64,000 bases of DNA from Levilactobacillus tongjiangensis (GTDB lineage Bacteria; Bacillota; Bacilli; Lactobacillales; Lactobacillaceae), in assembly GCF_003946345.1 (NCBI RefSeq), contig NZ_RHNY01000011.1, forward strand, positions 39,475-103,474, read 5' to 3'. Positions 16,074-23,974 of this stretch are shown one piece after another. The notes below the pieces were generated by a model. The model was given only the letters and a program-made list of their open reading frames with translations. It searched no databases and was not told the DNA's origin. A program made the translations under genes and the position numbers. Position 1 is the first letter of the stretch. Every line of letters starts with the position of its first letter.

Positions 16074-17078
16074 ATGAATGAACAACATTCTTCAAACGAC
16101 AAGCTAAATACCGCTGAAAAAACCGTTGTTGTGCCATTATTATTAATTGCTACCATTCTAGCCGGCATGCTGTCACCCATGCAATCTGCCGTGAACGGCC
16201 AAGTCGGCAAGCTTTTGAAAGATGGCAACGCCTCTGCCGTCGTCTCCTTTGGATCAGGACTGGTCGTTATGGCCGTCATCATCTTAGCCCGCCGCTCAAC
16301 CCGGCAACAGTTCGCGTCCATCCCACGTAAAATTGCCGCTCGCAAGATTCCCTGGTGGAACTGGGTAGCCGGCTGTTGTGGGGCCATGGTCGTCTTCTCC
16401 GAAGGGGCCTCCGCTTCTGTACTGGGCGTGGCTACCTTCCAAACAACTTTAATTTCTGGCATGGTGATTTCCGGATTACTCTGTGACCGCTTAGGCATTG
16501 GGGTGCCCGAGAAACAGATGTTTAACTTCCCCCGGATTTTAGGTGCCTTACTCGCCATCCTAGCGACCGTCCTCGTTGTATTGCCTAGCTGGCAAGCCCC
16601 TAAGGTCGTTGCCTTAGCCGTCCTACCATTCTTAGCTGGTCTATTAGCAGGTTGGCAACCAGCCGGTAACTCCGCTGTAGCTCAGGAAACTGGATCCATG
16701 CTGGTATCCATCACCTGGAACTTTATTGTCGGTTTCACCATCTTAGGCGCTGCCCTCTTGATCCGGGTCATGATGGGTCAAGTAACCTTCACCCTGCCAA
16801 CCGCTTGGTGGATGTACCTCGGCGGGCCCCTTGGCTTACTGTCGATTGCCTTGATGGCGCTGTTAGTTCGTGGCTTGGGCCTGTTGTTACTGGGACTCGC
16901 CTCCACTGCTGGACAGCTGATTGGGTCCGTCCTGATCGACTGGATGATTCCCGCTCTGGGCGCACAGGTCTACACGGTCACCGTCCTTGGTGCCGTGGTT
17001 GCCCTGATTGGTGCTGGTATTGCTATGATGCCTTCCGCTAAGAAAAAGGTCGCCGTCAACGACCTCGAGACCCACTGA
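16074..17078 (+). CDS. YdcZ/DUF606-type DMT-family membrane transporter
   Basis: A 334-residue membrane protein with ten hydrophobic spans in two halves, each like a five-span DUF606 (YdcZ) domain: half 1 has GMLSPMQSAVNGQVGKLL, half 2 has LLAGWQPAGNSAVAQETGS. The repeat of the Q/N..G motif in both halves points to fusion or duplication of the 150-residue form. DMT-type carriers move small metabolites; here the substrate is probably linked to the amidase made from the next gene (22 nt downstream). Start at 16074 with GGGGAAA upstream. Confidence 0.8.
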   Translation: MNEQHSSNDKLNTAEKTVVVPLLLIATILAGMLSPMQSAVNGQVGKLLKDGNASAVVSFGSGLVVMAVIILARRSTRQQFASIPRKIAARKIPWWNWVAGCCGAMVVFSEGASASVLGVATFQTTLISGMVISGLLCDRLGIGVPEKQMFNFPRILGALLAILATVLVVLPSWQAPKVVALAVLPFLAGLLAGWQPAGNSAVAQETGSMLVSITWNFIVGFTILGAALLIRVMMGQVTFTLPTAWWMYLGGPLGLLSIALMALLVRGLGLLLLGLASTAGQLIGSVLIDWMIPALGAQVYTVTVLGAVVALIGAGIAMMPSAKKKVAVNDLETH

Positions 17079-17100
17079 TCACACAGAAAGGAGCTTCCTT

Positions 17101-18156
17101 ATGGCCTGTACAGGCATTGAATTAATTAGCAAGCAGGGGCATCCCTTCTGGGGTCGCACCCAAGATTTTGAACAACACTTTGAATACTCTGGCGTGAAGA
17201 TTCCCAAAGGCTATGAATTTCAAGAAGCCTTTACCCCGTTCAAAAGTGAACGCAACGTCATGGGTATCGTCTGGGCCAATGACATTCACAAATCACCGGT
17301 TCTTCTCGACGGGATCAACGAATACGGCATCTGTGGCGGTTCATTTTACTTTGACCATTTCTACCGCTACGTGCCGACTGCCGAGATCACTGCCAGCGGC
17401 AAGACTGCAATTCGTGGCGAGGAACTCTGCACCTGGATTCTGACCCATTACCGTAGTCTGGATGACATCAAAAACAACCTTGGCCAAGACATTGGTATCA
17501 CTAATGAACCGGGCCCGATGATGGGCATGTCTGTCCCACAACACTGCGTCTTTCACGACGAAACGGGTCGGTCTATCGTGGTCGAACCGTCAGTCGAAAA
17601 TGGCTTCCACATTTACGAAAATAAGCTCGGTGTCTTCACCAATGCACCTACCTTTGACTGGCATCTAAGTAACTTGAAGACCTGGCTAGAACGAACTACT
17701 GACCGTCACTACCACTTCACCGTTGATGAACCCATTGACCAGATCAAGCTGGACGAACCAACTAGTGGCCTGGTAGGCATACCCGCCGACTACAAACCCG
17801 AATCACGGTTTCTCCGGGCTGCCTTCTCCAAGCTCCTCTCCATAGACGTTGATGACGATGAGGCCCTCAACCAGATTTTCCAGCTGCTAACCACAGTGAA
17901 TACGCCCAAGGGTTCCCTGCGGATTCCACAACCAGATGAAACACTGGTCGCCTGGACGCAGTACACCGCTGGCTACGATATTCAGCAGAAGATTCTGTAC
18001 GCCTTCACCTACGACAACCGAGATCTGCGGTCACTGAACTATGGTGATCCCAGCGATTGGGGCAGTGACATCCGCTACTTTAGCTTCATCTCCAAGCAAA
18101 CTGCCCGCCCATTTACTGAGAAGAATTCCTGGGCAGCTGGGGAGAATACGATTTAG
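17101..18156 (+). CDS. Choloylglycine/penicillin V acylase-family Ntn amidohydrolase
   Basis: A 351-residue linear-amide C-N hydrolase. Family catalytic residues fit with a one-residue shift: Cys3, Arg19, Asp22 (GRTQDF), Asn181 (FTNAPTFDW) and Arg236/239. At the position of family residue 82 it has Tyr83 (SFYFDHF), as in penicillin V acylases, not the Asn of bile salt hydrolases. The nucleophile is preceded by Met-Ala, so removal of two residues is needed to free the Cys. It likely cleaves an N-acyl amide; the operon with a transporter and a LacI repressor suggests nutrient use rather than bile tolerance. AAAGGAG lies upstream of ATG 17101. Confidence 0.88.
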   Translation: MACTGIELISKQGHPFWGRTQDFEQHFEYSGVKIPKGYEFQEAFTPFKSERNVMGIVWANDIHKSPVLLDGINEYGICGGSFYFDHFYRYVPTAEITASGKTAIRGEELCTWILTHYRSLDDIKNNLGQDIGITNEPGPMMGMSVPQHCVFHDETGRSIVVEPSVENGFHIYENKLGVFTNAPTFDWHLSNLKTWLERTTDRHYHFTVDEPIDQIKLDEPTSGLVGIPADYKPESRFLRAAFSKLLSIDVDDDEALNQIFQLLTTVNTPKGSLRIPQPDETLVAWTQYTAGYDIQQKILYAFTYDNRDLRSLNYGDPSDWGSDIRYFSFISKQTARPFTEKNSWAAGENTI

Positions 18157-18201
18157 AACTGTGTCATACTTTACGTAAAAATTGAATTTCATCACTCAGA
18201 G

Positions 18202-18247
18202 GATAGCTAGCTCCTGGAAAATATTTAGGGTCTAGGCTATCTTTTTT
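18202..18247 (+). terminator. Terminator of the amidase operon
   Basis: GATAGC..TAG pairs with CTAGGCTATC (one bulge), followed by TTTTTT. Confidence 0.7.
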
Positions 18248-18292
18248 AGTTGAGTTCGCCGTCATTATTGATTTCAGGAATCTAAACTCAAT

Positions 18293-18322
18293 AAAAAAAG
18301 AACTGCAATAATTAGCAGTTCC
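18293..18322 (-). terminator. Terminator of yefM-yoeB
   Basis: Minus strand GGAACTGC pairs with GCAGTTC and is followed by TTTTTTT. It abuts the yoeB stop codon. Confidence 0.85.
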
Positions 18323-18592
18323 TTAGTAGTGGAAACGACACTGAATAATTGTCAGACTGTTTGGCATGACCTGGTAAACTAAACGATTAACCTTATCAAC
18401 ACGACGTGACCAAGCGTTTTTATCTTGATACTTCAGTGGTTCAGGTTTCCCGATTCCCGTAAATGGGTGCCGCTGCGTATCTTTAATTAGTGAATTCAAT
18501 CGCTTTAGTGTCTTTCGATCATTCATTTGCCAATACAGATAGTCCTCCCAAGCAATGTTCGTGAATAAAATGTTCAGCGGTGTATTATTCAT
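18323..18592 (-). CDS. yoeB: YoeB-family ribosome-dependent mRNA interferase toxin
   Basis: An 89-residue RelE-fold toxin. It has the YoeB pattern at a constant +5 offset from the E. coli protein: Glu51 (GKPEPLKY), Arg70 (VNRLVY), His88 and Tyr89 (CRFHY at the extreme C-terminus). YoeB cleaves mRNA in the ribosomal A site. The gene overlaps the 3' end of the antitoxin gene by 8 bp, the usual coupling in yefM-yoeB. All active-site residues appear intact, so the toxin is probably functional. Confidence 0.93.
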   Translation of the reverse strand: MNNTPLNILFTNIAWEDYLYWQMNDRKTLKRLNSLIKDTQRHPFTGIGKPEPLKYQDKNAWSRRVDKVNRLVYQVMPNSLTIIQCRFHY

Positions 18593-18863
18593 GTGACAGC
18601 CGATTCCATTCCTCAGGAGTTAACGCCTTAACTTGACCTGTTTCCGCTTGCTTAAAAGATTTTTGCAGTGCTAACTGATTGGCTTCACTACTAAACAAAT
18701 AAAGTGTTTCTTTCCAAGAATTAAATTCAGACTCGCTCATAACTACCACATTCTTATTCTTAGGCTTAGTGATAATAACCTGATCATCATATTCTGCCAC
18801 ATCATCCGTGATTTTTTTAAGATTATTGCGTGCATCAGTAATATTCGTTGCACTAATTGCCAT
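18585..18863 (-). CDS. yefM: YefM/Phd-family antitoxin
   Basis: A 92-residue antitoxin with a Phd/YefM N-terminal DNA-binding domain (TNITDARNNLKKITDDVAEY; VIITKPKNKNVVVMSESEF) and a C-terminal YoeB-binding tail (ALTPEEWNRLSHE). It binds and blocks YoeB and represses the operon. It is transcribed first, upstream of and overlapping yoeB; TGTAC-type repeats upstream are the likely operator. Confidence 0.93.
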   Translation of the reverse strand: MAISATNITDARNNLKKITDDVAEYDDQVIITKPKNKNVVVMSESEFNSWKETLYLFSSEANQLALQKSFKQAETGQVKALTPEEWNRLSHE

Positions 18864-18918
18864 ACTCCCATTCCCTTCCCCCAGTTAGTAGCTGTAGTTT
18901 AGCAAATTTTAGCTAAAC

Positions 18919-18936
18919 TGTACAGAATTTTGTACG
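18919..18936 (-). promoter_or_regulatory. YefM operator: paired TGTAC sites
   Basis: TGTACAGAATTTTGTACG contains two TGTAC sites in a near-palindrome (GTACAGAATTTTGTAC), 56 bp upstream of yefM. TGTACA is the known core of YefM operators. Confidence 0.7.
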
Positions 18937-18954
18937 TTATTTTTAGTTTTTCTC

Positions 18955-18992
18955 AATAAAAAATGATAACTAGTAACGGCCAGTTATCATTT
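18955..18992 (-). terminator. Minus-strand terminator between the tandem array and yefM
   Basis: AAATGATAACT pairs with AGTTATCATTT around 10 nt; on the minus strand it is followed by TTTTTTATTG. It would stop any transcript crossing the tandem array from the right. Confidence 0.65.
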
Positions 18993-19040
18993 CATCAACT
19001 TAATAGATTCGTTCGTTGTTTTCTAGTTTTGAATTTAGAT

Positions 19041-19490
19041 TGTTTATCCCTGTCCTGGCTACCTCTGAAACGTGCTCCGCCAGACAGGTTCCTGCGCTTA
19101 GTATGAATCTTGCTTAAAGACTGGATTTGTTCTCGCCTGTTTATCCCGGTCCTGGCTGCCTCTGAAACGTGCTCCGCCAGACAGGTTCCTGCGCTTAGTA
19201 TGAATCTTGCTTAAAGACTGGATTTGTTCTCGCCTGTTTATCCCGGTCCTGGCTGCCTCTGAAACGTGCTCCGCCAGACAGGTTCCTGCGCTTAGTATGA
19301 ATCTTGCTTAAAGACTGGATTTGTTCTCGCCTGTTTATCCCGGTCCTGGCTGCCTCTGAAACGTGCTCCGCCAGACAGGTTCCTGCGCTTAGTATGAATC
19401 TTGCTTAAAGACTGGATTTGTTCTCGCCTGTTTATCCCGGTCCTGGCTGCTTTTGAAACGTGCTCCGTGAGGCAGACCCCTGCGCTTAGT
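19041..19490. repeat. 97-bp tandem repeat array, about 4.7 units
   Basis: Units begin with TGTTTATCCC at 19041, 19138, 19235, 19332 and 19429, exactly 97 bp apart. The middle units are nearly identical; the first starts with small changes (CCTGTCCTGGCTACC) and the last diverges from about 19450. Since 97 is not a multiple of three, the ORFs across it change frame and it is not coding. Each unit contains CTGAAACGTGC..CCTGCGCTTAG, which recurs singly elsewhere in the window. Confidence 0.95.
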
Positions 19491-19493
19491 ACA

Positions 19494-19534
19494 AAACTTG
19501 GCCTTGTCCGGCTGCACCGAACAAGGCCAAGTTT
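19494..19534 (-). terminator. Terminator of the multicopper oxidase gene
   Basis: AAACTTGGCCTTGT pairs perfectly with ACAAGGCCAAGTTT; on the minus strand TTTTG follows. It lies 42 nt past the oxidase stop codon. Confidence 0.8.
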
Positions 19535-19539
19535 CACAC

Positions 19540-19575
19540 TAATGCTCAGGGTCTAAGCGCCTCACTCCGCACTCT
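19540..19575 (-). repeat. Short repeat AAAGAGTGCGG..AGGCGCTTA next to a stop codon
   Basis: Directly after the oxidase stop codon the minus strand reads AAAGAGTGCGG, AGGCGCTTAG and GAGCATTAG. Nearly the same series occurs on the plus strand at 23815-23852, and a related one follows the stop at 49461. Confidence 0.55.
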
Positions 19576-21111
19576 TTACATCTTCATTCCCATCTTCTCA
19601 TAGGAACTCATACCAGCCAGGTGCAGGTCCTTAACGTCAATCCCTCGCTCCTCAGCGACCGCGTTCATTAGCGTGTCCATATCCATCAGCTTATACGTCT
19701 GTGGATGTTGCGGATCGTACGCTTCAATTTGAGCCATCATTCCGCCATCTTCATGTTCAATAATGTGACAGTGATACATGAAGACACCAGGCTTGTCGAA
19801 CCAAACCTTTAACCGGACCGTTTCACCAGGGTTCACACCGACCGTATCCTTGAAGCCGTGCTCGTTGGCGTACGGTTCATGGCCGTTGCGTGAGACCACT
19901 AGGAATTGGGTGCCGTGCATGTGGAATGGGTGAACCATGCCGCCTTCCATGTCATTGGTGTTGGTAACGTCCCATAACTCAACGTTGCCCACCTTCTGCT
20001 TGGCATCGATCCGTTGCATTTCAAATTTCTTACCGTCGATCATAACTTGTTCATCCATCCCAGACATCACGACCTTCCGAATTGGCGTGTCTGGCGTCAC
20101 TTCTGGGTCTGGAATATCAACCAGGTGGTCTGGCAATTTAGCCGTGTCCGTCGCAAAGTCGTGGACTCTGAACCGAACCAACGGCACATCGTCACTGTAC
20201 AACGTGACCGTCTTACCAGGTGTAACCTTGCCGAAGTCCACAATAATTTCGGTCCGTTCGGCACAGGTCAACATCAGGTGTGTAAATTCAACTGGTTCTG
20301 GCATAACCCCACCGTCGGAAGCAATCTGCGTGAATGGCAGGTCATCGTCAAAGTGTAGGCGCCACTCACGTCGGTTAGCGCCATCCAAGATGCGGAGGCG
20401 AACTCGTTGCGTGGTGACATCAAAGTAGGGATTGATGGTGCCATTGATCATTGGTGTAGGTCCCTGAACCCCGTCCGGATCGTAATCAGCGTTGTAATCC
20501 CACTGATTGTCTTCGTGGAAACGCCGGTCTTGGAGAACCAACGGAATGTCATCCACCCCGTAGTTCCGTGGAAATGGCAATTTGGCCTCAACGTCGTCGG
20601 TAACCAGCGCCAAGCCCGCTAAACCATGCCAAACCTGTTCGGCAGTTGATGGGCACGGATGCGCGTGGAGCCACAGCGTTGCGGCCGGTTGATCGACCTT
20701 GAAATCAATGTTGCGCGTCTTACCAGGATAAACGGGGGCGTGACAGCCACCGTCAGTATACGGTCCTGGGACGTTCAAGCCGTGCCAGTGGAACGTGGTC
20801 AGTTCTGGCAAACTATTTTTCAAATCAATGTGCATGGTCTTGCCCTTAGCAAACACAACGGTTTGGCCAAGTAGCGACCCATTATACCCCCAGGTCTTCG
20901 TCTTCTTACCTGGCAATAATTGGGTCTCCCCGGCCTGAGCCTCGACCGTGTAATATGTATCCGTCGCCGTCTCTTTATCGGGTTTCAGCAGTGGTGGAAT
21001 CCGTAACGGTTGTTGCGGCGTTTTCGGTTCTGCCAGCGGTACGTACCCACCATCGTGCGTATTGTAAGCCGCCTCATCAAAGAAATAATCGGTGTAAATT
21101 GATTTTGTCAT
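19576..21111 (-). CDS. Multicopper oxidase (laccase / CotA-like)
   Basis: A 511-residue, three-cupredoxin oxidase with all four copper motifs: HWHG (108-111), HAHP (149-152), HPFHMHG (394-400) and HCHIIEHEDGGM (447-458), including the type 1 Cys448 and axial Met458. It should couple one-electron oxidation of phenols, amines or metal ions to reduction of O2 to water. Lactobacillar and pediococcal homologues have been studied as laccases acting on biogenic amines. There is no signal peptide or Tat motif, so it is presumably cytosolic. Monocistronic; ATG 21111 with AGGGGAG upstream. Confidence 0.94.
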   Translation of the reverse strand: MTKSIYTDYFFDEAAYNTHDGGYVPLAEPKTPQQPLRIPPLLKPDKETATDTYYTVEAQAGETQLLPGKKTKTWGYNGSLLGQTVVFAKGKTMHIDLKNSLPELTTFHWHGLNVPGPYTDGGCHAPVYPGKTRNIDFKVDQPAATLWLHAHPCPSTAEQVWHGLAGLALVTDDVEAKLPFPRNYGVDDIPLVLQDRRFHEDNQWDYNADYDPDGVQGPTPMINGTINPYFDVTTQRVRLRILDGANRREWRLHFDDDLPFTQIASDGGVMPEPVEFTHLMLTCAERTEIIVDFGKVTPGKTVTLYSDDVPLVRFRVHDFATDTAKLPDHLVDIPDPEVTPDTPIRKVVMSGMDEQVMIDGKKFEMQRIDAKQKVGNVELWDVTNTNDMEGGMVHPFHMHGTQFLVVSRNGHEPYANEHGFKDTVGVNPGETVRLKVWFDKPGVFMYHCHIIEHEDGGMMAQIEAYDPQHPQTYKLMDMDTLMNAVAEERGIDVKDLHLAGMSSYEKMGMKM

Positions 21112-21223
21112 CTTGAAGGCTCCCCTACGAGTTATTTAGAACACTTACAAAGTAATCATACCGCATTCTTTCGAACGAGTAATAATAATCCGTTTGTGAA
21201 ATTGTCCGGTAAACCATGAAGCG

Positions 21224-21323
21224 CTTGGAGACTGGCGATTTTTCCAGGCTTCAAACCGAGCCGAAGGACCGCTTTTCAGGCCGTAAGCGTTCCCCATAGC
21301 AGGCGAATCTCCGACCGTCTTCG
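21224..21323 (+). repeat. Cloverleaf element, copy E (half)
   Basis: Only the second and third arms and the right half of the closing stem remain: TTGGAGACTGG/CCAGGCTTCAA, GAGCCGAAGGACCGC..GCGTTCCCC and a degenerate TCTCCGACCGTC end. The first arm and left stem are missing. Confidence 0.7.
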
Positions 21324-21437
21324 GTAACTGGTGAAACTAATTTCAAGTCTATAATATCCTACTGTCCTTGGCTTGATAACGGTTTCTGAACTTTCAACCG
21401 TTAGCTAGTGAGTATATCAGCAAAACCAACTGGAAGC

Positions 21438-21470
21438 AGAAAAGGACTGAAACAAAAGTCTCAGTCCCCT
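21438..21470 (-). terminator. Minus-strand terminator
   Basis: On the minus strand GGACTGAGA pairs with TTTCAGTCC (one mismatch) and is followed by TTTTC. It lies 68 nt past the stop of the small hydrophobic ORF. Confidence 0.7.
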
Positions 21471-21537
21471 CAAATATATTATCTATTTAAGTGTCTCCGT
21501 AGCAATTTTCTCTCTCTGAACACTGTCGCGAACCAAG

Positions 21538-21648
21538 CTACCGATCCGTCCGCGCCCGCAAGGCGTAGAGTCTCGTCACGGTGTCGACCACTTCTTGGAA
21601 AACGGCCCCAATGATGGCGGAAATCACCCCAAAACTGGCAATCAGCAT
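21538..21648 (-). CDS. Possible small hydrophobic (holin-like) peptide
   Basis: A 36-residue frame: MLIASFGVISAIIGAVFQEV, then a basic tail ending RARTDR. The single hydrophobic span plus basic end has the shape of small holin-like/type I toxin peptides common in lactobacilli. Against it: no clear ribosome site precedes the ATG, and the frame extends upstream without a start to a terminator-like hairpin. For it: a separate terminator lies 68 nt downstream. It could be a remnant. Confidence 0.25.
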   Translation of the reverse strand: MLIASFGVISAIIGAVFQEVVDTVTRLYALRARTDR

Positions 21649-21663
21649 CAACGCGGTACAGAC

Positions 21664-21690
21664 AAAAAAGCCAGGACCTAAGCCCTGACC
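21664..21690 (-). terminator. Terminator of the LPxTR surface protein gene
   Basis: Minus strand GTCAGG pairs with CCTGGC (one G.T) around a short loop, followed by TTTTTTG; about 60 nt past the stop codon. Confidence 0.65.
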
Positions 21691-21751
21691 TTATCGTTTT
21701 ATGCAGTTCAACAATCTCATCCAGCTAGGAGGGGACCACACAAAATTTAAC

Positions 21752-23107
21752 CTAGAAGTGACGACGCACTACTGCGCTCACACCCAACGTGGCCGCAGCT
21801 AAAGCGACACCCAAAACACTTACTGGGGTTGCATTGGCTTCACGCGTCTGAGGCAACTTGGTGTTCCCTGCAGCGACGGTGTGACCACCGTTTTCGGTAA
21901 CCGTGGCCTTGGCTGGTTGATGCTTCAGATGCTTCAGATGCTTCAGACTAGCAGCTTTAGCGGCAGCTGCCTTTTTAGCAGCGGCTTTCTTGGCTTCGGC
22001 TTCTGCGGCTTCCTTCTTAGCAGCTTCGTCCTTTTCTTCCTGTTCACGTTCTTCTTGTTCTTTGTCGCTTTCAGTGCCTTCATCGACATCGATTGTCCCG
22101 GTGTTGTCGTCTTCCTCTTCCTCATCGGTTTCGTTCGTGTTCGTGTCACCACCACCAGAACCGCTGTTACCGTTAGAGGAGGAAACTTTCCCATTAGCTT
22201 CTTCAGAATTTTTGCCACCAGAGGTCCCACCGCCCCAACTCATCACGGCGTTGTTCCGGAACTTATAACCAGAATCAATCAGGGAAGGATCAGTGACCTT
22301 GGTGTAATAGTCAATGACCACGAGGTTGTTGACCGTGTCGGTAAATGACAGGTCAAACCCGTTGTCGTTATATGTAACGTTGTAGTCGTCGCCTTCAGTC
22401 ATGGCTGACTTTTCACGCTTGTAACTCGTGGTGCTCGTCCAAGTCCCATTGCTGACGGTCACGCCATGAATCAGATCTTGGTAATCACCAATTGTGTCGG
22501 TGACGTCCAGGTTCTTCATTTCGAGTTCTTGACGGTTAACCAAGATTGTCCATTTGATGGTGCCATCATCTTGTAAGACACCCTTCTTGGACAAGTTGGC
22601 TTCATCTGACACGATGTTGATTTGTGACGTGCTGCTGCCCTTATCTTTCAGTTGGAACGTCACGTCCTTTTCACCCGTATCTTCGTACCGATACTTGGTG
22701 GCTAGGTTCAACGTTAATTTATCATTAGTCTTGCCCTCCAAGGCATCATTCATAGTAATGACGACCCCGGTGTCGGAGACCACGGCGTTCCCAATGACGG
22801 TACCATCCGTGTCGTAGACCTTGAATTCATCCCCCGGCGTTTTCCCTTTCAGATTCTCAGGAAAATCCAACGTGATGGTATCCCCACTGTGAATCGGGGT
22901 GTTTCCAAAGTTCAAGTTGTACTGAATATCAATCGTATCTTTATGTTTGAAGTCCGGACCATTCGTCACACTTGCTGACGTGGTGAAGTCCGCACCGTTA
23001 TAATTAGTGGCCGCTTTGGCCGGTATTGCCATCTGGCTGACAACTAATACCAAGACCATACCTAATAGTCCGATTATCAGTCGCCATACTTTACTATTTT
23101 TAATCAA
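21752..23107 (-). CDS. Wall-anchored adhesin with collagen-binding-type Ig domains
   Basis: A 451-residue surface protein. The signal anchor (residues about 8-32, cleavage near AKA) is followed by SdrG/Cna-like Ig domains at about 35-300 (HSGDTITLDFPENLKG; GTIKWTILVNRQELEM), as in collagen- and fibrinogen-binding MSCRAMMs. Residues 305-420 are a Gly/Ser linker, a Glu/Asp-rich block, an Ala/Lys helical region and a KHLKHLKH triplet repeat. The C-terminus is a sorting signal with LPQTR in place of LPxTG, a hydrophobic span and RRHF. Start codon is TTG with GGGAGGGG upstream. Ligand not known. Confidence 0.85.
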   Translation of the reverse strand: MIKNSKVWRLIIGLLGMVLVLVVSQMAIPAKAATNYNGADFTTSASVTNGPDFKHKDTIDIQYNLNFGNTPIHSGDTITLDFPENLKGKTPGDEFKVYDTDGTVIGNAVVSDTGVVITMNDALEGKTNDKLTLNLATKYRYEDTGEKDVTFQLKDKGSSTSQINIVSDEANLSKKGVLQDDGTIKWTILVNRQELEMKNLDVTDTIGDYQDLIHGVTVSNGTWTSTTSYKREKSAMTEGDDYNVTYNDNGFDLSFTDTVNNLVVIDYYTKVTDPSLIDSGYKFRNNAVMSWGGGTSGGKNSEEANGKVSSSNGNSGSGGGDTNTNETDEEEEDDNTGTIDVDEGTESDKEQEEREQEEKDEAAKKEAAEAEAKKAAAKKAAAAKAASLKHLKHLKHQPAKATVTENGGHTVAAGNTKLPQTREANATPVSVLGVALAAATLGVSAVVRRHF

Positions 23108-23231
23108 AAAAATCCCCTCCCGAAACTTTTACATAGACAAAGTATACGCGCCTAGGCGGTAGCTTGGCAATAGGGGCTGGACAAGTTCTACGAACTGTGT
23201 GGGAAAAATTATGCTTCACAAAAATGGCACT

Positions 23232-23268
23232 AAAAAAGGATTTGAGGCAAAAGTCTCAAACCCTTTTA
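23232..23268 (-). terminator. Terminator of the Fe-S-type small protein gene
   Basis: Minus strand AAAGGGTTTGAG pairs with CTCAAATCCTTT, followed by TTTA. Confidence 0.8.
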
Positions 23269-23310
23269 CGCTTCAAACGCAGATGGTCGAAACGTACACC
23301 CAAATAGGAC

Positions 23311-23715
23311 CTAGCAAATACGCGTTCCCAACGTTTGCATTTCCTTCTTTAAATCTAAATCAGATTTTTCCTCAGCCGTATAGGTGATCAAGCCCACCGC
23401 GCTGTCCAAAATACCAGAGTCATCACGTAGCGACAATTGATTGAACACCCGGTCCAAGATCAACCCGCTACTGAGATACAATTCCGTATCGGCATTGGTA
23501 AATAGCCGTAGCCCCAAGTTGTTCTCCACGGGAATGGCGTAATCGGGATCATCATCGGTCAACGCCACGAACTGAAACTTGTCCCCAATGGCACAGGTCC
23601 CACCAACCGTAGAGTACCGGTTGGAACCGTCGTCTGTCGTTAATAGGAGCACAGCATCCGGCTGAACGTTCGCTGCCAAATAGACCTGCGCTGCATCTTT
23701 AATCGTGATTTTCAT
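23311..23715 (-). CDS. HesB/IscA-like iron-sulfur biosynthesis family protein
   Basis: A 134-residue protein of the lactobacillar Fe-S biosynthesis-like family (MKITIKDAAQVYLAANVQPD, then LLLTTDDGSNRYSTVGG). HesB/IscA proteins use three Cys to hold a cluster or iron. Here only two remain (one in GGTCAIGD, one as the last residue), so canonical scaffold chemistry is doubtful. ATG at 23715 has AGAGGG 9 nt upstream; the TTG two codons earlier is less likely. Monocistronic. Confidence 0.75.
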   Translation of the reverse strand: MKITIKDAAQVYLAANVQPDAVLLLTTDDGSNRYSTVGGTCAIGDKFQFVALTDDDPDYAIPVENNLGLRLFTNADTELYLSSGLILDRVFNQLSLRDDSGILDSAVGLITYTAEEKSDLDLKKEMQTLGTRIC

Positions 23716-23814
23716 GAGCAATTTCCCTCTTTCTAGCCAACCAACTACCAGTCAATTGTGCACAACTATTTATACCTTTTTAACGGGAACTTGTAAACTG
23801 ATTAGCTCAATAGA

Positions 23815-23852
23815 AAAGAGTGCGGCGACAGGCGCTTAACTCGTGAGCATTA
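23815..23852 (+). repeat. Short repeat AAAGAGTGCGG..GGCGCTTAA..GAGCATTAA
   Basis: Second full copy of the short repeat that follows the oxidase stop codon at 19576, here on the plus strand without a gene beside it, directly before a long hairpin. Confidence 0.55.
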
Positions 23853-23854
23853 AC

Positions 23855-23899
23855 GGTGATAAGCAGATAATCCCACACTTGGATTATTTGTTTATCGCC
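23855..23899 (+). repeat. 19-bp stem hairpin with wobble pairs
   Basis: GGTGATAAGCAGATAATCC and GGATTATTTGTTTATCGCC are inverted across CACACTT. All three non-Watson-Crick positions are G.U if transcribed on the plus strand and would be A.C on the minus strand. No T tract follows. Confidence 0.6.
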
Positions 23900-23974
23900 T
23901 AAAGGTTGAAAGTCCGAAAACCGTTATCAAACCAAGAATAGTAAGGCGTTATAGACCTAAAATTAGTCTCACCC

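Noticed and set aside
17101..18156. Bile salt hydrolase
   Set aside because: The position equivalent to Asn82 is Tyr and the operon is LacI-regulated with a transporter; a penicillin V acylase-type amidase fits better.
19292..19537. 81-codon ORF with internal amino-acid repeats in the tandem array
   Set aside because: The 97-bp period shifts frame every unit, no ribosome site, and it ends in a terminator.
21881..22348. Long hydrophobic ORF opposite the LPxTR protein gene
   Set aside because: It is the antisense of the acidic and Lys/Ala-rich linker, which reads as Phe/Leu/Ser; no start signals. The same holds for ORFs opposite the other adhesins.
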